Shown: piece after piece, positions 57,214-64,000 of the stretch
Numbering within the stretch: the first letter of the stretch is position 1
Layout: every line of letters begins with the position of its first letter
NCBI GenBank assembly: GCA_902728285.1
Contig: CACVBU010000011.1
Location: forward strand, 992,001-1,056,000
DNA length: 64,000 bases
Direction of reading: 5' to 3'
Source: Clytia hemisphaerica
Lineage: Eukaryota > Cnidaria > Hydrozoa > Leptothecata > Clytiidae
Position numbers and translations under genes: made by a program
The notes under the pieces: model-generated
The model's database searches: none
What the model saw: the letters and a program-made list of their open reading frames with translations, nothing else
What the model was told of the DNA's origin: nothing

Positions 57214-57912
57214 AAATTAGCATATAAGGATGTAGATTTCAGAAATCACTGTAATTAAAATTATTTTCAAGAAATTAGGGAAATACTGTTTTATGACTAT
57301 AAATACCTACATCATCGATAACGTCATTAAACTTAAAATTAGAATTTGCCAAAAAGTAGTGATAAAAATATATGATGAAATTTTCACGAAAGATGCATCC
57401 CATTGAGAAGGAGCAATTTGAGGGAAAAATAACTTTAAAAATGATGACGTCATCATCTTTTCAGCCAAAATTAATTTTCAAAAGTTTGTGATCACATATA
57501 ACAGTCATGAGGCAAAATTTCATATTTTTTTGATTTTGGGACTTGCCATAAGTTACACAAAATAGTCCTAAACGATGTTATCGTCCGTTACAGTGATAGT
57601 AAAGACGGGAAAATATGGCAGTATACGGAAAACAATCGGCGGGAGAGTTTCGAAGAAACGGAGGATAACTCTTTAGCATAAAAACGGTTTTGTAGTTTTG
57701 CTTGGACTTAGACTTGCAAACTCTACCTGCTGTAAACTCTTTTCGACAAAAAAGCCTGTTTGCGAATTATTTTTCGGCTTTGAGCTTATTTCTTAGGTAG
57801 TGATTTTTCTTAGACTATACCATAGCCTAGAGTAGTCCAAACACTATTAAAATCAGGACCAAACGACAGCAATATACATTGAAGTACAATGTAGACATAG
57901 CAATATCCAGGT
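57214..57912. other. Intergenic, no gene recognised
   Basis: No supported feature. Confidence 0.35.
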
Positions 57913-58254
57913 ACCTTAAAGGAAGAAATTTTGGCAGAAAGAAAATTTGGCGGATTTGGCGGATTTGGCCAGAATCCGCCAAATTAAGTTCCCGCCAAAA
58001 TTTCTTTTTTCCGCCATCCGCCAAATTAAATTCCCGCCAAATTAAACTTTTTGAAAATATGATCTCTTTTAAGGTGGTTTTGCATTTTTTTTGCTGTTTT
58101 TACGCCATTTTAAGGATAAAATTTTCAGCAAACGCCAAATTAAATTCCCGCCAAATTTAGTTTTTTCGTCCATCCGCCAAATTAAATTCCATCTAAAAAA
58201 CTTTTTCGGCCATCCGCCAAAATAAATTCCCGCCAAAATTTCTTCCTTTAAGGT
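57913..58254. mobile_element. 342-bp MITE with cgccaaattaaattcc subrepeats
   Basis: The ends accttaaaggaagaaatttt and aaaatttcttcctttaaggt are inverted; inside, ccgccaaattaaattcccgc and its inverted form recur throughout. Frames on both strands are artefacts. Confidence 0.75.
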
Positions 58255-58602
58255 TTTAATAACGATACAATCAGACTGATAACATCTGGAAAAGACATGA
58301 TAAAGAGCCCTCATGTCTAAGACCCTTATTTTTAAGCACTCTGTTTTAATTGCTTTCCATAATGAAAAGATAAGGTTCTTAAATGATATACAACTTTTCG
58401 ACCGTAGCCGCCAATTGCCGCGTGGTATTTTCTCGTCCGTTTTACAACTCTAAAACCGTCCCAGTCTTTTTTTCGCACCTATAGACAATAGAAAAAGTTG
58501 TAAAAAAGGATTGGATCGAGTTTAAGGGGATAATTGAATAATCGCCTGACCGCGAGACAACGGTCGAAAAAGTGTATTTAGAATAGATCTTAGCAAATGG
58601 AC

Positions 58603-58610
58603 TATAAAAG
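58603..58610 (+). promoter_or_regulatory. TATA box of the class C GPCR gene
   Basis: TATAAAAG, 87 nt upstream of the signal-peptide ATG at 58697. Spacing predicts a start site near 58635, which excludes the upstream in-frame ATG at 58628. Confidence 0.5.
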
Positions 58611-58696
58611 GATCACACTTAATCAACTTGGGTGTATTCTTTTGTAGTCATTGTAAAAGACGGTTTGTAAGGCGTAGACCAGTCAAGAATATTAAG

Positions 58697-60987
58697 ATGA
58701 CAAGATATTCAAGCATATTTTTACTCTCGTTCAACTGTTTTTATCTAGTCGTTGAAATCAATGCAAGTTCTCCATTCTATTTGAAATATGGTCTTGGAGG
58801 AATGGAGGAATATAATTCAATTGGTATATTATGTATGTATGTCCAGATAATGGAAGTACCCTTAGTATAGAGGCTAATCGAACTAGGATAAAAAATCGGC
58901 ATCTTGAAGCAATAGATAAAATATGGGCCCAAAATTATACCGATTATGTGATTTGCAATGATACTAATGAATTTATTGATCTGTTGTTGGAAGCAACGTT
59001 GAATGAAAAGTATTTCTTTGAGCCAGATATGGTTGGTGGAAATAATGTGTGGAGAAACCAGAATATATTGTATTTGTATTTTCACATCTCTCCTGATATG
59101 TCAAAGTTAGCAAAATCCATTCTAAGCTTTAGCAAAGTGATGAAACTGTGCGCTCCCACAAGGTGTGATGATCGTATTGAGTTAAAATCTATCGAGACAC
59201 AAGCGAATGAACTTAAAAGCTTGCTAGAAACCTTCGGTTGGTACGATGTGACACTAGTTTTATTGACGCCGACAAGTGGTCACATAACAAGCGAATACTG
59301 GACCAGCTATTACAAACAGTCAATTCAAACATTGAAAAACACGCAAACGTTTTGTATTAAAGCCAAAGAGTTCAATGTGACTTATGAGGTGCTTTTTGAC
59401 GACGAAAAAATGAAAAATTTCTTTTTATCAACAATGAACAGAGCCTTTGCAGACGCTTCTGTTCGGACTTCTGCTGTTGTCATATTTGTGCAAGAGGAGC
59501 ATGGTCATTATTTAATAAATACTATGGAAGATTTCTTACGTCATAATTACAAAGAAACGACAATGATCGTACATTTCCCTCACAGCTTAAGGGAGTTTGA
59601 GACACCAATCTTCACTCCATCAGAGTTTATCCAATGGCTTTATATACGACAACAGCCAATCAAAAAACCATACGGCTATGTTAACGTTCTCGGTGACTTG
59701 AAAAATTATGTATCGAATTATCGTTATGATATGAGTCCTGTGCCGGCTCTAAGCGCAGGTTTGAAGGATATGGAGGCTTTGTATGGATATTCCTACGTTA
59801 TACCTTTTTATATGGAAGAGCCGTTAGGTCCAGTATTACGCCATTTATATGACATCAAAGTCAAGCAGTCAAAGAAATTCTTAGAGGAGACAGACTATTG
59901 GCTTCCAACGAACTGCTCTAAAACACATTGCTTACCAGGGTTCCATAAAGTATACACAGAACGGGAAACGAGTGAGATTTTCGACTTGAGAATAGAATTC
60001 AAATGTGTGCTTTGTCCAGTCAACCATTTCAAAGCAGGTTATGGTGATGGATTGTGTATCGCTTGCAATGTTGAACCATTCACCATAGATGACGGTAAAA
60101 GAACAGCTTGTATCGATCGATATACCAACGTGGATTTTTCTTTCAGCGATCTTCAATTCTACCTGATACTGATATCTGGTGTTTTTTGTTTGTTCATCAC
60201 TTCTGTGGCGTTTGTGATTTTCGTATGGAAAAGAGACACCCCAACTGTTCGATCCAGTGATATAACCGTATCCACATTGCATTTGTCCAGCATTGAATTG
60301 ACCATCATCACCATCATGTATCTAAATTTAAGTGAGAATGTAACCATTATCAAATGCATCTCATCCAATCTCATTCTAAGCGTTTTATATGTCACCAACG
60401 TTGGTTTCATATATACAAAATCACAAAAGTTGATGTCAGCTTTTCAAGCCCTTTTCCGTATATCGAGGAGTCAGATTCGTCAGACATCGGCCGTCCAAGC
60501 TTTCACTATCATTTTGTTCCCAATAATTGCCAATGGAATTGCGATCACCACTTTCATTCAACAATCACCAGCGATCGATTCTTGGTTAGATGACAATCAA
60601 ATGCAACGTATCCATTACTGCAACACCAATTACCACACAAATATCATGGTCGCCTTTGTCACCATCCTTCAAATGTTTTGCTTTCGCCAAGCTTACTGTG
60701 GTAGAAATTTACCAGGTCCAATGAATACAGCAATGTCATTGGTCTACGCCATTCTAATAATCACAGTCAATTTCTTGATCTCTTTCCCTATCAGCTATTT
60801 CTTGGATCAAGTTGATCGTTTGTTCACACATTTGATCGTCCTTATCATCAATTGCATTGTGATTGTTAGTCTATTGTATGGCTACAAATGTTACATTATC
60901 ACCTTCAAGCCCCACAAAAATACAAGAGTTTATTTCAATCAACAACGAATGCAAGCCCTTGCAATTTTCAATCGTTCCGCTCGGTGA
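58697..60987 (+). CDS. Class C (family 3) GPCR, intronless, frame break near N-terminus
   Basis: The signal peptide (MTRYSSIFLLSFNCFYLVVE) and a short extracellular start are read from 58697. The body is open from 58831 in another frame (718 codons). The frames cross at a tatgtatgtatg run near 58829. Body residues ~1-380 resemble a Venus-flytrap ligand domain (ETFGWYDVTLVLL, then AVVIFVQEE). A Cys-rich linker follows (CVLCPVNHFKAGYGDGLCIA). Then come seven membrane segments from ~440 with the family motif WKRDTPTVRSSD after TM1 and YKCYIITFKPHKN after TM7, as in mGluR/CaSR-type receptors. It would act at the plasma membrane as a receptor for a small ligand, probably an amino acid or similar; the ligand cannot be told. 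The break may be a sequencing or assembly slip, a repeat-length allele or a real pseudogene; one extra TATG unit would join the frames. Confidence 0.82.
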
Positions 60988-61459
60988 AAAGTCCAAAATG
61001 AAACATTAAAAAACAAAGAAACAATCGAAGTGTATGGTACTCCCCGTGTTATATAAACCTACTTAGAAAGGCAAAAATGTATGGTCTGATTCGCCTTTTA
61101 GTGTTGAAAAAATTTCGCTTTTGAACTTTAACAAAGGCCAAGAATTCTAGCAATTTTTGTATTAAAAGAAAAATTTGTATGTTCATCTGATAATTTTGTG
61201 GAATCAATTTGTCGAAAAAGGTTGGTCGGCGAAAAGAATCGCATATGGTTTTTGTTCAATTTAAAAAATTCGATTGATTGGATGCTTATTCCAATTTTGA
61301 GTTTATGTGCAACTTACGACAAAGGATGGTCACAAAAAAACAATAATTGCTAAAGTTCATTGGTGTTTTCCATCCTTAATTCTTTTAAAATGTCGAACGT
61401 AAAAAGTAACGAAATTATTGGCAATAAGTGACGAATTTTTTTGCCGACGATTTTTTTAT

Positions 61460-61465
61460 AATAAA
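61460..61465 (+). promoter_or_regulatory. Possible poly(A) signal AATAAA
   Basis: About 470 nt after the GPCR stop; another AATAAA is at 61558-61563. Confidence 0.35.
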
Positions 61466-61534
61466 GGAATCTTCTATTTGGCAAACCACTGTATGATGAT
61501 AGACTAATATCGCTAGTATTTAAAATCTTATAAG

Positions 61535-61620
61535 ATTTTATTAATTATATTGTATATAATAAAGAATTGTATTGTATTGTATTGTATATAATATAATGTA
61601 TAATAGAGTATGCATGAATG
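61535..61620. repeat. AT-rich microsatellite
   Basis: Run of attgt and ataat units (tgtattgtattgtattgtat). Confidence 0.7.
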
Positions 61621-61675
61621 AATATATGTGTTGCTTAATAAATAACATTTTGTCAGCTTGAGAGTCACTTTTACA

Positions 61676-61998
61676 TAACCTGATAACAGCTGTTCATAAT
61701 TTTCTTACGTGCACGGTAAACCTCTGAAGGCACTTGAAAATTATACATCTGAGGAAAATAGTCCTCCCGCGGAAAATTTTACAACAAGAATCTTGTTGTG
61801 CGCCAGAAATTTAAAAACTGATACGGCGCCCTATTTGTAAACACAATCACGCAAATTTGTTGTCATCCCCAGTCCTTTTAGACGAACGCGGTCCTTACGA
61901 TTTTGAGATAGCATATTCGTCTGATTGTATGTTTTCACCCATCCCTTTAGAGCTTCAGCGTGGTGGGCAGAAAACATTCACAATCTGATCTCAGGTTA
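61676..61998. mobile_element. hAT-type MITE, copy 2
   Basis: Ends taacctgata and tctcaggtta; flanked by a perfect 8-bp direct repeat CTTTTACA (61668-61675 and 61999-62006). Shares catctgagg, cctctgaaggc and ctttagagcttcagcgt with copy 1 at 24523-24863. Confidence 0.85.
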
Positions 61999-62129
61999 CT
62001 TTTACAAGAATCTACTTGGACTGAACTTCACTTTTTGATAAACTTGTACGACACCAGTACGAGTCCAGTTAACTAGACTAGAAGTACTTGCATAGAATCA
62101 TTTTGAAGAAAATCGCCAAAATTCGAGAT

Positions 62130-63700
62130 AAACGTCTGGTGCCACTCATCAAAATGAAACATAAACAAGTTGCAGTTTAATTGATAAATAGTCTGGCAGA
62201 AATAAAAGTTGACCTTGAAAAAAATTCCGCGTAAACTCTCTTGGTACTGTTGGAAGCGGAATTTTATGAGGTTTAACATACTCAGAGCCTCACGTTGAGG
62301 TCCTTGGGGAAGAATATTGGTGAAATAAAACATTAAGGACACATTGCTATAAAATGCCTTGGAAATTGCTATTAAAATTAGGTCCGGATTAAAAAAACAT
62401 GGATGAAAAATTGTATTAAGAGGCTCTTATAATCCAACATGTCTTTAAGCCATTTTCACATTTTTCTCAACACCCACTTATGCTTTTTCAGTAAAAGATA
62501 TGTAATTCGTGTAGTACAATTCGTTTATTATCTTATTAATTGATTCATTTTTTGTGATTGTCATTTATAACTGTTTCCAAACGCTGCAAATGAAAGTGGA
62601 ATTTAATGTAGGATGGGTACATCCCCAGATTTGATCGTGGAAAAAAATCCCGTCTGTGAGTTACACCAATTTTGGGAAAGCCTATTTCAATTTTCTTAAA
62701 AAGCTTCAGAAATCCAATGATTGTATTAACATCTAGCCATTCAAATTTTTAATCAAAATTTAATGATATTTAAAGATTTCTCATATAAAGATTTCTCATA
62801 TAAAGCTTACTAATCAAGCTTCAATCAAGTTTCTAAAACCCAAACACACAAAGATGGGGTGACCAGGGGGGGGGTCTTGCAGTTACTCCTTGACACTATG
62901 TGGAGTAACTGCAATTTTGGACATTTTCTACAGACACCACCACCCTTGCAGTTATTCCATAGTGTACTAACTGATTTTACCCTCAAAATTGGTGTATACC
63001 ACCCCCAAAAATGTCAAATTTGGCAATTTTTTCACTGAATTCCTCATTTTTGATACCATTTTACTGGGTACGTCTTATTAACGACCGTTCAAGAGTTAAA
63101 TATCTCAATCATTTTCCAAGTTTATTAAAATATCTTTCATGCCTTGAAAGAAAAAACTTTGTGATTTTTTTTTGACTTTTGAAAAAAATGTTTTGAATTT
63201 TTTTGCTTCCAGAATTTTTAAAAACCTAAAATTTTAAGTGAAAAATTGAAAAATGTGCTCACTTAGTACACCATATCCCTGCATATCCTACCAAAATCGA
63301 CAATTTTGGGCTTAGGCACCACCCATGTTGCAGTTAGTCCACTGGTGGAGTAACTGTTTTCCCAAATTTTGGTTTATATACCACCACGGTAGTAATTGTC
63401 ATAGTGTTTATATAATAACTGCATGACCCCCCCCCCCCTGGGGTGACTCTCAAACGAGAATTTTATAAACAATTCGCACCCCCTATATCCAAACATATCA
63501 GGGGGAATACCAAAAGCTTTCCCAAAGGGCCTCATCATGAGGCTCTGAGTATGATAATCTACATAAAATTCCGCTTCCAACGGTACCAAGAAAGCAAGAA
63601 AGCTTACGCGGAATTTTTTTCTACGTTCACCCCTGTTTTATTGTATTTTGGCCAGACTAAAACTTTGTTTTAAGTGGCCATTTAATAAATGTGATCATTT
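62130..63700. mobile_element. Inverted-repeat element with nested insertion
   Basis: About 62170-62320 (tagtctggc ... attccgcgtaa ... ttggaagcggaattttatg ... atactcagagcctca) is matched inversely at about 63515-63670. Similarity fades outward, so the outer limits are uncertain. The interior holds the element at 62863-63441. No transposase recognised. Confidence 0.6.
62863..63441. mobile_element. G/C-run-ended element with gcagttactcca subrepeats
   Basis: Left ccagggggggggtcttgcag and right ctgcatgacccccc plus cctgg are inverted, with GGTGA directly outside both (5-bp duplication). Inside, gcagttactcc and ggagtaactgc occur repeatedly in both orientations. Confidence 0.65.
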
Positions 63701-63789
63701 TAATGAAAAGCGTCTGATCCAATTTTTCGATACATTTCTTGTCAGGGCCGTTCTCCACTCTCGGGCGAAATGATATCTGACGCAACGGT

Positions 63790-64000
63790 TTAAGGGCTCT
63801 GACCATAGTGAATTTTTTATATTTGCCGTTTACAAAATATAGATTTCTGCCTGATGTAGCCAAAAAAACTATGGCATGTTATACATTTTCTATTAGGCCA
63901 ACTATTTCTTAATCTGAAAATTAAAAAATGACAATGAAAAAATTTGACGAAGAAGAAAATGAAGACTTTTGCGGAGAAGAGTATTTCAACTTTGAAGACC
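63790..64000. mobile_element. Second copy of the TTAA element, cut by the window end
   Basis: Starts ttaagggctctgaccatagt, then follows the copy at 54325 closely, including the acidic coding-like stretch. Confidence 0.65.

Noticed and set aside
58823-58845. A 23-nt GT-AG intron joining the GPCR frames
   Set aside because: Far below animal intron length; a repeat-unit frameshift at the tatg run explains the break more simply.
59932-60593. Minus- and plus-strand frames of 79-116 codons inside the GPCR gene
   Set aside because: Shadows of the receptor reading frame.

Overview
This window reads as nuclear DNA of an animal, probably an early-branching one, or a close holozoan relative. It is AT-rich. 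Genes have GT-AG introns, several of phase 1. The domains are metazoan types: EGF, LDL-receptor class A (LDLa), fibronectin III (FN3), a class C GPCR and ubiquitin-like (UBL) folds. About half the window is mobile or repetitive DNA. I see no bacterial operons, CRISPR arrays or rRNA genes. All alignments were made by eye.

Layout. 1-5.2 kb holds small terminal-inverted-repeat (TIR) elements. 5187-21538 is a giant foldback element: two inverted arms of a ~178-bp satellite (about 21 and 51 copies), a 2.1-kb loop, matching ends and a 6-bp target duplication (AGTTTA). 21.5-30.6 kb is a nested repeat zone with a 7-bp-TSD MITE, a hAT-type MITE, a 3.8-kb TIR element inserted in a foldback end, and a LINE 3' fragment. 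30.7-33.6 kb carries a small secreted two-EGF protein gene with repeats in every intron. 34.9-38.5 kb carries two intronless paralogues made of divergent UBL modules; the first ends in a CaaX-type tail (CVVL). 38.8-43 kb is a cluster of one MITE family. 43.7-52.9 kb is a 12-exon gene for a single-pass membrane protein built as (FN3-LDLa-FN3)x3, with all introns in phase 1. 53-58.6 kb is repeats again, including a TTAA-flanked element and a ~20-bp minisatellite. 58.7-61.0 kb is an intronless class C GPCR gene whose signal-peptide segment and body lie in different frames. 61-64 kb holds nested inverted-repeat elements.

How the parts fit. The EGF, FN3/LDLa and GPCR genes code for secreted or cell-surface proteins; the UBL pair would be intracellular, one probably membrane-tethered. 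Nothing shows these genes acting in one pathway. The most novel items are the foldback element with higher-order satellite arms, the multi-UBL pair with a CaaX tail, the triplicated receptor with one extra repeat-filled intron, and a set of TIR elements whose interiors are built from copies of their own short motif.
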